From contig NZ_LT629794.1 in the NCBI RefSeq assembly GCF_900106075.1, forward strand, positions 3,059,501-3,123,500: 64,000 nucleotides of DNA. Direction: 5' to 3'. The notes under the pieces are model-generated. The model worked only from the letters and a program-made list of their open reading frames with translations. It was not told the DNA's origin and made no database searches. The stretch comes from Polaribacter sp. Hel1_33_78 (GTDB lineage: Bacteria > Bacteroidota > Bacteroidia > Flavobacteriales > Flavobacteriaceae). A program made the translations under genes and the position numbers. Below, piece by piece: positions 53,379 through 61,333 of this stretch (the stretch's first letter is position 1; each line of letters opens with the position of its first letter).

Positions 53379-53936
53379 TTAAAATAACATAGGAATTATA
53401 AACCAAGTGGCAACGATGCCCCCAATAAAAAAACCAATTACTGCCAATAAAGACGGTAATTGCAAACTGCTTAAACCTGTAATTGCATGACCAGAAGTAC
53501 AGCCCCCTGCATAACGTGTTCCAAAACCAATAAAAAGGCCTGAAATTAAAAGAATTAAAAATCCTTTTAAAGAAAAGAAGACCTCTTCTCCAAAAATTTC
53601 ATCGGGAAAATATTGTCTCCCGACATTTGAAAATCCTAAATCTATTAACTCTTGAACTGTTGTTGGATTTAAATCTATATCTTGGTTTGGAATTAAATAT
53701 ACTGCAGAAATAAATCCACCAATAATTAATCCAATAACAAATAGCAATGCAAAATCTCGTTCCTTCCAATCTTTTTTAAAGTAGTCAGAAACTTTCCCTG
53801 CACCAGCAATTGTACATAGAGTTTCAAAGTTTTTTGAAGCTCCAAAATTTTGACCAAAATAAAAATATAATAACAACGAAATAGCAATCAAAGGCCCTCC
53901 AACATACCAAGGCCAAGGTTGTAATATAATATCCAT
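53379..53936 (-). CDS. YeeE/YedE-type transporter, first half
   Basis: A 185-residue membrane protein with about five hydrophobic segments. The conserved RYAGGCTSGHAITGL carries the family cysteine. It is the larger half of a split YeeE/YedE pair. The mate lies 3 bases downstream, kdtA 2 bases upstream. Thiosulfate uptake is the known function for the E. coli homologue; the substrate here is inferred. Confidence 0.8.
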   Translation of the reverse strand: MDIILQPWPWYVGGPLIAISLLLYFYFGQNFGASKNFETLCTIAGAGKVSDYFKKDWKERDFALLFVIGLIIGGFISAVYLIPNQDIDLNPTTVQELIDLGFSNVGRQYFPDEIFGEEVFFSLKGFLILLISGLFIGFGTRYAGGCTSGHAITGLSSLQLPSLLAVIGFFIGGIVATWFIIPMLF

Positions 53937-53938
53937 TT

Positions 53939-55171
53939 TTACAAGTGAGTATTTAAATAATCCATAATTAATTTTGTTGCTCCCAAATTTTCTTGAATAT
54001 ATTTCTGATTAATTTTACCAGTTGATTTTCTATATTCTTCATCCGATTTTAACTTCATTAAAACCCTTAAAAACTCACCTTGATTGCGGATAGAAATACA
54101 TCCTTTTAAACCAACCAAATCGACAGCTTCCTTAAATTTATTGTATTTATTTCCAATCACCACAGGAATTCCGAAAGTTGCTGGCTCTAAAATATTATGC
54201 AAACCGGTTCTTAAACCTCCACCAACATAAGCAACATCTCCAGCTGCGTAAATTTTGGTTAAAACACCAATGGTATCAATGATAAAAACACTGTATTCTG
54301 ATAAATTCTTATAAGCTTTGGTTGAATATAAAACAGTTCTTTTATTGATAGATTTTTGCAATTCTAAAATAGCTTCTTGCTTCATATTATGAGGCGCAAT
54401 AATAAATTTCTCCTTTTCTGATGCCTTATTATTAATATAATTTACTAATAACTCTTCATCTTCTTGCCAAGTACTACCTGCTATAAATGTGTATTGATTA
54501 TCTTTAAATTCATCAATAAAATCAATTGTATTATCTTGTTTTAAAATTTTTGAGACTCTATCAAAACGCGTGTCTCCAGCGATTGTAACATTCTCAAAGT
54601 TGATAGAGTTCAGTAATTCTTTAGAATTTTTATCTTGTACAAAGAAATGACAAAAGGCGTTCAACGATTTTCGCATAAAACCACCATAATTTTTAAAGAA
54701 AATCTGATTTTCCCTTAAAATACCTGAAACTAAAATGGTTGGAATTTCTTTTAATTTTAACTCATTTAAAAGATTTGGCCAAAATTCATACTTTATAAAA
54801 ATTGCAAATTTTGGATTTACACTTTTTATAAACTTTCTTGCATTAGCTTTACTATCTAACGGCAAATAACAAATAACATCCGCTAAAGTATAATTTTTAC
54901 GAACTTCATATCCTGAAGGAGAAAAAAAAGTAACTAATATCTTATACCGGTCGTGTGTTTTTTTTAATTCCTCCATAATGGGTCTTGCTTGTTCAAACTC
55001 CCCAAGAGAAGCTACATGAAACCAAATAACATTTTCGTTTTTTATTTCCCTAATTTTTGAAAAACTCTCTTTTCTTCCTTCAACAAAAAGTTTTAGTTTT
55101 TTATTAAATAAAGCTACTATTGGCAATAGCTGAGAGGTAGCAAAAACAAAAAAGTTATATAAAACTTTCAT
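53939..55171 (-). CDS. waaA: 3-Deoxy-D-manno-octulosonic acid (Kdo) transferase
   Basis: A 410-residue GT-B glycosyltransferase. The catalytic Glu58 lies in FHVASLGEFEQARPI, and the C-terminal half has the AYVGGGLRTGLHNILEPATFG donor loop. It adds Kdo to lipid IVA in lipopolysaccharide synthesis, at the inner face of the inner membrane, via a hydrophobic N-terminal helix (about 2-22). It is preceded by a terminator (55208-55244) and may share the operon with the YeeE pair and the moa genes. Confidence 0.92.
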   Translation of the reverse strand: MKVLYNFFVFATSQLLPIVALFNKKLKLFVEGRKESFSKIREIKNENVIWFHVASLGEFEQARPIMEELKKTHDRYKILVTFFSPSGYEVRKNYTLADVICYLPLDSKANARKFIKSVNPKFAIFIKYEFWPNLLNELKLKEIPTILVSGILRENQIFFKNYGGFMRKSLNAFCHFFVQDKNSKELLNSINFENVTIAGDTRFDRVSKILKQDNTIDFIDEFKDNQYTFIAGSTWQEDEELLVNYINNKASEKEKFIIAPHNMKQEAILELQKSINKRTVLYSTKAYKNLSEYSVFIIDTIGVLTKIYAAGDVAYVGGGLRTGLHNILEPATFGIPVVIGNKYNKFKEAVDLVGLKGCISIRNQGEFLRVLMKLKSDEEYRKSTGKINQKYIQENLGATKLIMDYLNTHL

Positions 55172-55207
55172 AGCTGTAAAAATACAAAACGGATTTGTTT
55201 TAAAAGC

Positions 55208-55244
55208 AAAAAAAGTTCAAGCAAATAAATGCTTGAACTTTTTT
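55208..55244 (-). terminator. Terminator of rplU-rpmA
   Basis: A strong stem aaaaagttcaagc/gcttgaactttt with an 8-base loop and a 7-base T run on the minus strand, just after rpmA. It separates rpmA from kdtA. Confidence 0.9.
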
Positions 55245-55267
55245 AATTTTATAAAAAGCTAAGTTTC

Positions 55268-55528
55268 TTAAGCTTCAAAAGGCGTAATAGATACATACGA
55301 TCTATTATCCTTTTTCTTTCTGAACTCAACAACTCCATCAACTTTTGCATGTAAAGTATGATCTTTACCCATGTAAACGTTTTCTCCTGGATTGTGTGTT
55401 GTTCCTCTTTGACGAACAATAATATTTCCTGCAATTGCAGCTTGTCCTCCAAATATTTTAACTCCTAGACGTTTCGATTCTGATTCTCTACCATTCTTCG
55501 AACTACCTACTCCTTTTTTATGTGCCAT
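55268..55528 (-). CDS. rpmA: 50S ribosomal protein L27 (bL27)
   Basis: An 86-residue protein. [24 protein letters not shown] is the conserved start; the N-terminal tail reaches the peptidyl transferase centre. [10 protein letters not shown] is the core motif. No Firmicutes-type N-terminal extension that needs cleavage is seen. It follows rplU after 27 bases. Confidence 0.97.
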   Translation of the reverse strand: MAHKKGVGSSKNGRESESKRLGVKIFGGQAAIAGNIIVRQRGTTHNPGENVYMGKDHTLHAKVDGVVEFRKKKDNRSYVSITPFEA

Positions 55529-55555
55529 GATGTTATGGTTTTAAAATTGAAATTC

Positions 55556-56059
55556 TTATTTAGTTAAAGCATCAATTAATTCAGCTTTCTTTAAAGAAGT
55601 ATATCCAGAGATACCTTGCTCTTTCGCAGCTGCTTTTAATTCCGCAACAGTCATAGAACTATAATCTGTTGAGGCTTTTTTTACTTCAGCTTTAGGAGCA
55701 GCTTCCTTTTTAGGAGCAGCTACTTTTTTTGCTGATTTTTTAGCACCAGTAACAGCGATAGATTCAATTTGAATCTCGCTTAAATACTGTCTGTGTCCAT
55801 TTTTCTTTTGGTAACCTTTTCTTCTTTTCTTTTTGAAAACGATTACTTTATCACCTTTTAAGTGACTTAGAATTTGAGCTGTTACTGAAGCTCCTTCTAT
55901 AGCTGGGGCGCCAATCACTACACTTCCTTCATTATCAAGTAAAAGAACATTATCAAAAGTTACTTTTGATCCTGCCTCTCCTTGCAAACGGTGAACGTAT
56001 ACTTTCTGGTCTTTTGCTAATTTAAATTGCTGCCCTGCTATCTCTACGATTGCGTACAT
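55556..56059 (-). CDS. rplU: 50S ribosomal protein L21 (bL21) with C-terminal SAP/HeH-like extension
   Basis: A 167-residue protein, versus about 103 in E. coli. The L21 core is residues 1-102 (YAIVEIAGQQFKLAKDQKVYV, and KRRKGYQKKNGHRQ). Residues 103-131 are a Lys/Ala linker, and 132-167 form a helix-extended-loop-helix module of the SAP/Rho-N type (MTVAELKAAAKEQGISGYTS). bL21 binds 23S rRNA; the extension suggests an additional nucleic-acid contact. The Bacteroidetes promoter is at 56119-56148. Confidence 0.95.
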   Translation of the reverse strand: MYAIVEIAGQQFKLAKDQKVYVHRLQGEAGSKVTFDNVLLLDNEGSVVIGAPAIEGASVTAQILSHLKGDKVIVFKKKRRKGYQKKNGHRQYLSEIQIESIAVTGAKKSAKKVAAPKKEAAPKAEVKKASTDYSSMTVAELKAAAKEQGISGYTSLKKAELIDALTK

Positions 56060-56118
56060 ACTATTAGTTTTGCGTATTTATACTTATTTTTTGCTCTTTC
56101 TAAATGAAATTGCGGGTG

Positions 56119-56148
56119 CAAATATACGTCTTTTTTACAATCTTGCAA
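56119..56148 (-). promoter_or_regulatory. Promoter of rplU-rpmA
   Basis: On the minus strand TTG (56146-56148), 19 bases, then TATATTTG (56119-56126), about 60 bases upstream of the rplU start. A perfect Bacteroidetes promoter; the transcript begins near GCACCCGCA. Confidence 0.8.
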
Positions 56149-56324
56149 TAGCACTATGAAAATAGTTGCATGAAAATCAATATAATAAATTAACATTAAA
56201 ATTTTTTTAAAAAAGTTTAATCTTGTTATTTTTGGGTTAATCAAAAATTTTACGCTCTTATTAGTAACAAATTAAATTTATTGCGTCAAATAAGAATCTT
56301 ATTATTAACTTAAAAAAAAAGTCA

Positions 56325-57647
56325 ATGAAAAAAAGTATTTTATCTCTTGCTTCAGCTATGTTGTTTGTGTTTTCTACAAATGCTCAAAAAGTTGAATTTG
56401 AAGAGTACAATTTAGACAATGGAATGCATGTTATTCTGCATCAAGATGATTCTGCACCAGTAGTTACTGTTGCTGTAATGTACCATGTTGGTGCTAAAGA
56501 TGAAGTTGATGGAAAAACAGGAATGGCTCATTTTTATGAACACTTATTGTTTACTGGTACTAAGAATATAGACAGAGGAAAATGGAGTGAAATTACTTCT
56601 GCAAGAGGTGGAACAGGAAACGCAAATACTAATTGGGATAGAACTTATTATTATCAAACATTCCCTTCAAATGAATTAAAACTAGCTTTATGGATGGAAG
56701 CTGAGAGATTATCTCATCCTATTATAGACCAAAAAGCAGTTGACACACAAAATGAAGTTGTAAAAGAAGAAAAGCGACAAAGAATGGATAATGCTCCTTA
56801 TGGAAAAGTTATTTATGGAGATGTTTACAGTCATATTTTTGATAATCATAATTATGGCAGACCCATGATTGGTTATATAAAAGATTTAGATGCAGCCAAA
56901 CTAGAAGAATTTCAGGCTTTCTATAATAAATGGTATATGCCTAATAATGCCGTTTTAGTAGTTGCTGGAGATTTTGAAAAAGGAGATGCAAAATCTATCA
57001 TTAACGATTATTTTGCTTCAATACCTGCAAGAACAAAACCTGAAAGAAATAAAGTTATAGAGCCTGAAAGAACTTCGGAAAAAAGAGTCGTAGAATATGA
57101 CGCTAACATTCAGTTACCTTTATTAGGTTTAGCATACAAAACTCCTGCTATGAGCGAAAGGGATGCGAAAGTTTTAGACGTTATTTCTACAGTTTTAAGT
57201 AACGGTAAAAGTTCTAGATTATATAAAAAATTAGTTGATGACAAGAAAATGGCGCTTCAAGCTTTTTCTTTTTCTAGACCTCTAGAAGATTATAGTGTTT
57301 ACATTATTGGGTCTATTGTAGCTGGCGGAACATCTAATGACGACATCATAAAAGAAATGGATGAAGAAATTTTAAAACTTCAAACAGAGTTAATTTCTGA
57401 TAAAGACTTACAAAAAGTTAGAAACAAGTTTGAGAATCAATTTGTAGCATCTAACTCTAGTGTTACAGGAATTGCTAATTCTTTAGCAAGAAACTACATG
57501 TTAGTTGGTGATACTGATAGAATTAATAAAGAATTAGAAATTATTAATTCTATTACTAAAGAAGAAGTTAGAGACGTAGCTATTAAATATTTAGCTAAAA
57601 ACAGACGTGTAATAATGGATTATTTACCAGAATCGCAAAAGAAATAA
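56325..57647 (+). CDS. M16 zinc metallopeptidase (active subunit)
   Basis: A 440-residue exported peptidase (signal peptide ending STNAQ at about 21). The inverted zinc motif HFYEH is at 69-73, with the third ligand Glu in EVVKEEK (about 148). An M16-type two-domain fold follows. It works with the inactive partner encoded next. Such pairs (PqqL-type, processing-peptidase-like) hydrolyse peptides in the periplasm. The two genes are 26 bases apart, in one transcript. Confidence 0.94.
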   Translation: MKKSILSLASAMLFVFSTNAQKVEFEEYNLDNGMHVILHQDDSAPVVTVAVMYHVGAKDEVDGKTGMAHFYEHLLFTGTKNIDRGKWSEITSARGGTGNANTNWDRTYYYQTFPSNELKLALWMEAERLSHPIIDQKAVDTQNEVVKEEKRQRMDNAPYGKVIYGDVYSHIFDNHNYGRPMIGYIKDLDAAKLEEFQAFYNKWYMPNNAVLVVAGDFEKGDAKSIINDYFASIPARTKPERNKVIEPERTSEKRVVEYDANIQLPLLGLAYKTPAMSERDAKVLDVISTVLSNGKSSRLYKKLVDDKKMALQAFSFSRPLEDYSVYIIGSIVAGGTSNDDIIKEMDEEILKLQTELISDKDLQKVRNKFENQFVASNSSVTGIANSLARNYMLVGDTDRINKELEIINSITKEEVRDVAIKYLAKNRRVIMDYLPESQKK

Positions 57648-57673
57648 TAAAACTAAACTAAGAATTAAGAATA

Positions 57674-59722
57674 ATGAAAACAAAAATATATTCAATAATT
57701 ACACTTTTATTTCTATCATTAAGTATTTCTGCTCAAGTAGATAGATCTAAAATGCCAGAACCAGGACCAGCTCCTAAAATTAATATTGGAACTCCAGAAA
57801 AATTTACACTACCAAATGGCTTACAAGTTTTGGTTGTAGAAAACCATAAATTACCTAGAGTTTCTTTAACCTTAGATATCGACAATCCTCCAATGGCTAA
57901 AGGAGATAAAAAAGGAGTAGAAGGTTTTGTAGGAGGAATGTTAGGAACAGGAAGTACAACTATTTCAAAAGAAAAATTTGATCAAGAAGTAGATTATTTA
58001 GGTGCAAACATTTCTTTTGGGTCACAAAGTGGTTTTGCAAGTTCTTTATCTAAGTATTTTCCTAGAGTTTTAGAACTAATGGCAGATGCAGCTTTTAATC
58101 CCGTATTTAATCAAGAAGAGTTTGACAAGCAAATGAAGCAATCTTTAGACGGAATTAAAAACAGCGAAAATAGTGTAACTGCAATTGCTGGTAGAGTAGA
58201 TAATCTGCTTACTTATGGTAAAAACCATCCTTATGGTGAATTTACTTCAGAAACTACTTTAAAAAACATCACTTTACAAGACGTAAAAGATTTATACAAT
58301 AAAAGTTTTAAACCTAATAATGCCTACTTGGTTATTATGGGAGATGTAGATTTTAAAACTGTAAAGAAACAGGTAACTAAATTATTTGGCAACTGGCAAA
58401 AAGGAGAGATAGCAACCTCAACTTTACCAGAAATTAAAAATCCTAAAACAACAGAAATCAACTTTATTAATATGCCAAATGCAGTGCAATCAGAACTTGC
58501 AATTATTAATGTTGTTGATTTAAAAATGGGAGATAAAGATTATTATGCTGCTCTTTTAGCTAACCAAATTCTTGGTGGTGGTGGAACAGGTAGGCTTTAC
58601 AAAAACTTACGTGAAGACAAAGGTTATACTTACGGAGCGTATTCTGGAATTGGAGCAAGCAGGTATGCAAGTCGTTTTAAAGCTTCTTCTTCAGTACGAA
58701 ACATAGTTACAGATAGTGCTGTAGTAGAAACAATGAAAGAAATTAATAAAGTACGTTACCAAATATCAACCCAAGAAGAATTAGATATTGCAAAGGCTAA
58801 ATATGTAGGTAGTTTTGTTAGAAATGTAGAAAAACCATCTACGATAGCTAATTATGCCTTAAACATATTACAAAACAATTTACCTTCAGATTATTACGAA
58901 AAATATTTAGCAAACATAAATGCTGTTACTTTAGAAGATGTGCAAAATGCTGCTTTAAAATATTTTAGAGGAGATAAAGCAAGAATAGTTATCACCGGAA
59001 AAGGAATAGATGTTCTTAAAAATCTTGAAAAAACAGATTATGTAATTAAATATTTTGATAAAAAAGGAAACCCTTCGGTTAAACCGGAAATGACATTACC
59101 AATTCCTGAGGGAATGACAGCCGCCAACGTAGTTGACAAATATTTTGAAGCTATTGGAGACAAAGAGAAAGTGATGGCAGTAAAAACTGTAATGACCGTT
59201 TCAAGCGCAACTATTCAAGGAACTCCTCTAGTAATGACTGTAAAAAATGCTGCACCAAATAAAACTTCTCAAATAATTACTGTAATGGGTAATGTTGCTC
59301 AAAAAGCTGTTTTTGATGGTGCAAAGGGATATCAAGAAGCAAGAGGTCAAAAAATGGATATGCAACCAGCACAGATAGAAGAAGCTAAATTAAGTATGGC
59401 TCCTTTTGCTGATATGGCTTACAAAAAAGGAAAATTAAATAGGATTGAACCTATTGATGGTAAAAATTATTTTGTTATCACATTCAATGAAACTGAAGTT
59501 TTCTACGATATGAAATCGGGTTTAAAGTTTCAAGAAGTGAAAACGGTAAAAACTCCTGATGGCAGAGAAGTAAAAGTACCTACTACTTTTAGTGATTATA
59601 AAGAAGTTGATGGAATTTTATTTCCTCATTCCATGGGTTCTAAAATGGGACCAATGGATTTAAACTTTATAACAAAAGAAATTAAAATAAATGAGGGTGT
59701 CTCTGATGCTGATTTTGAATAA
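57674..59722 (+). CDS. M16 peptidase-like partner (inactive) with extra C-terminal domain
   Basis: A 682-residue exported protein (signal ending SISAQ). The M16 fold spans about 35-450, but HxxEH is lost (GFVGGMLGTG), while the substrate-binding R/Y motif GRLYKNLREDKGYTYGAYS is kept, as in the non-catalytic subunits of M16 heterodimers. Residues about 480-682 form an extra domain resembling periplasmic lipoprotein-carrier (LolA/LolB-like) beta-half-barrels (VDKYFEAIGDKEKVMAVKTV and GREVKVPTTFSDYKEVDG). It probably assists the active subunit. Confidence 0.88.
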   Translation: MKTKIYSIITLLFLSLSISAQVDRSKMPEPGPAPKINIGTPEKFTLPNGLQVLVVENHKLPRVSLTLDIDNPPMAKGDKKGVEGFVGGMLGTGSTTISKEKFDQEVDYLGANISFGSQSGFASSLSKYFPRVLELMADAAFNPVFNQEEFDKQMKQSLDGIKNSENSVTAIAGRVDNLLTYGKNHPYGEFTSETTLKNITLQDVKDLYNKSFKPNNAYLVIMGDVDFKTVKKQVTKLFGNWQKGEIATSTLPEIKNPKTTEINFINMPNAVQSELAIINVVDLKMGDKDYYAALLANQILGGGGTGRLYKNLREDKGYTYGAYSGIGASRYASRFKASSSVRNIVTDSAVVETMKEINKVRYQISTQEELDIAKAKYVGSFVRNVEKPSTIANYALNILQNNLPSDYYEKYLANINAVTLEDVQNAALKYFRGDKARIVITGKGIDVLKNLEKTDYVIKYFDKKGNPSVKPEMTLPIPEGMTAANVVDKYFEAIGDKEKVMAVKTVMTVSSATIQGTPLVMTVKNAAPNKTSQIITVMGNVAQKAVFDGAKGYQEARGQKMDMQPAQIEEAKLSMAPFADMAYKKGKLNRIEPIDGKNYFVITFNETEVFYDMKSGLKFQEVKTVKTPDGREVKVPTTFSDYKEVDGILFPHSMGSKMGPMDLNFITKEIKINEGVSDADFE

Positions 59723-59744
59723 TATTGTTTAATATACTACGTTT

Positions 59745-59782
59745 AAAAGAGTCTAAACTTATCGTTTTGGCTCTTTTTTTTT
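59745..59782 (+). terminator. Terminator of the M16 operon
   Basis: A 14-position stem (left arm 59745-59758, one mismatch and one G-T pair) with a 5-base loop, followed by a run of nine T. Confidence 0.85.
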
Positions 59783-59835
59783 GTAAAAAAATATTTTACT
59801 AAAAATCGAGGAACTCACTTTTTTAAAGCTTTAAA

Positions 59836-60711
59836 TCATTTCTTTTTATTAACCAAATACACGCCTAATAAAATAATAATCCCTGCAAAAACTTGAAGTA
59901 CACTTAATTTTTCATCATCTAAAATTCCCCAAAATATTGCCACCAAAGGAATTAAATATGTTACAGACGATGAAAAAACAGGATCTGAAATATGCACCAA
60001 TTTATTATAAATAGTTTTTGCAATTCCAGTTCCTAAAATTGATAAAACTGCTAAATACCCTAAAGATTGCATTAAAACCTCATCATTAAAGTCAAACGTT
60101 ACAAAGAAATCTGTAAAAACTAAAACTATAATTGCAGGAACAAGTAGTAATAAAAAATTACCAGTTGTAATTGCCAATGCATCTAAATCACTCAAATACT
60201 TCTTTATCATGTTAGCATTTAATGCATACCCAACAGAGCCGATAATGATTAAAAAAGCATACCAATAATTCTGATTTGGATTTAAAGAAGCCCCATTTAA
60301 TATTAGAATTAAAGTTCCTATCAACCCAATTACAATTCCATAAAATTGTGTTCTTTTAAAAACGAAACCAAACAAGGTTGCTCCAAAAATTAAGGTGTTA
60401 AAAGGAGTTAAAGAGTTTAAAATAGCCACAATAGAACTGTCTATTGTTGTAATTGCAAACGCGAATAAAAACCCAGGAATAAAAGTTCCTGCCAAAGATG
60501 TGTACACAATATATTTATAATGTTTCTTTTGGATTTTTTTTAATGAGGGAAAAGCAACCGAAAGTAAAAAAATGGCAGTAAAAATCATTCTTAAGGCACC
60601 TAATTGAATAGGAGTTACGCCTAGCAAGGCTTTCTTCATTAAGATAAAAGAACTTCCCCAAACCAAAGAAAGTAAAATTAAGTACAACCATTTTAGTTGT
60701 TGATTATTCAT
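59836..60711 (-). CDS. DMT/EamA-family transporter
   Basis: A 291-residue inner-membrane protein with ten hydrophobic helices, organised as two EamA repeats. The N-terminal half has KWLYLILLSLVWGSSFILMKKAL and the second begins near NYWYAFLIIIGSVGYALNANM. DMT transporters export metabolites or amino acids; substrate unknown. It is transcribed alone on the minus strand, divergent from the HMA lipoprotein gene. Confidence 0.9.
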   Translation of the reverse strand: MNNQQLKWLYLILLSLVWGSSFILMKKALLGVTPIQLGALRMIFTAIFLLSVAFPSLKKIQKKHYKYIVYTSLAGTFIPGFLFAFAITTIDSSIVAILNSLTPFNTLIFGATLFGFVFKRTQFYGIVIGLIGTLILILNGASLNPNQNYWYAFLIIIGSVGYALNANMIKKYLSDLDALAITTGNFLLLLVPAIIVLVFTDFFVTFDFNDEVLMQSLGYLAVLSILGTGIAKTIYNKLVHISDPVFSSSVTYLIPLVAIFWGILDDEKLSVLQVFAGIIILLGVYLVNKKK

Positions 60712-60849
60712 AAGTCTGGTTAATTTTATGCTAAAGTCTGAAAATTATTTAAATACATGTCTAAATATTAATAAATTTGTATCATAATCTATTAACAAAT
60801 TACAATAATCCTTTAAAGTGATTTCTATAAACTTCTAAAATTTAGTCTT

Positions 60850-61266
60850 ATGAAAATTCAAAAAATAATATTCTCTATAATAATTGTATGTTGCTTTTTA
60901 ACGAGTTGTAAAACAGCGGTAAAAAAAGAAAATATTTCTTTAGCCATTTCTGGAATGACTTGCGAAATTGGTTGTGCAAAAACCATTCAATCTAAATTAT
61001 CTAAAAAGGAAGGTGTTTTAAATGCCAAAGTTATTTTTAATGATAGCACCGCTAACATTGAATTTGATGCAAATACAACTTCTAAAAAAGATTTAATTTC
61101 TTTTGTAAGTGGTATTGCAGGAGGTGATTTATACACGGCTTCTGAAACCTCTAAAAAAATGCATGATTGTTCTGAGACTTGTAAAGAAAGTTGTGAAATG
61201 AAAACTGATAAAACAGCATGTAAGAAAGATTGTAAAATGGCGTGTTGTGCAAACAAGAAGGGTTAA
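60850..61266 (+). CDS. Metal-binding HMA-like lipoprotein with cysteine-rich tail
   Basis: A 138-residue lipoprotein (lipobox LTSC, Cys20). Residues about 28-95 form a ferredoxin-like heavy-metal-associated domain with the metal cysteines in GMTCEIGC (Cys38, Cys42). The C-terminal tail holds seven cysteines: C107, C111, C115 (CX3CX3C), then C124, C128, C132, C133 (CX3CX3CC). The second cluster resembles metallothionein or a copper chaperone. There are no metal-transporter genes nearby. Confidence 0.8.
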   Translation: MKIQKIIFSIIIVCCFLTSCKTAVKKENISLAISGMTCEIGCAKTIQSKLSKKEGVLNAKVIFNDSTANIEFDANTTSKKDLISFVSGIAGGDLYTASETSKKMHDCSETCKESCEMKTDKTACKKDCKMACCANKKG

Positions 61267-61281
61267 ATAAATTTATTTTAC

Positions 61282-61319
61282 AAAAAAAAGGCAGACTTTT
61301 CAGAGTCTGCCTTTTTTTT
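61282..61319. terminator. Bidirectional terminator between the HMA lipoprotein and beta-helix genes
   Basis: A perfect stem around aaaaggcagac/gtctgcctttt with an 8-base loop, an A run on the left and a T run on the right. It serves both convergent genes. Confidence 0.93.
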
Positions 61320-61333
61320 GTAAAATCTAATTC

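Noticed and set aside
56044..56244. 66-codon minus-strand ORF over the rplU promoter
   Set aside because: It covers the promoter and leader of rplU; composition is that of noncoding A/T-rich DNA.
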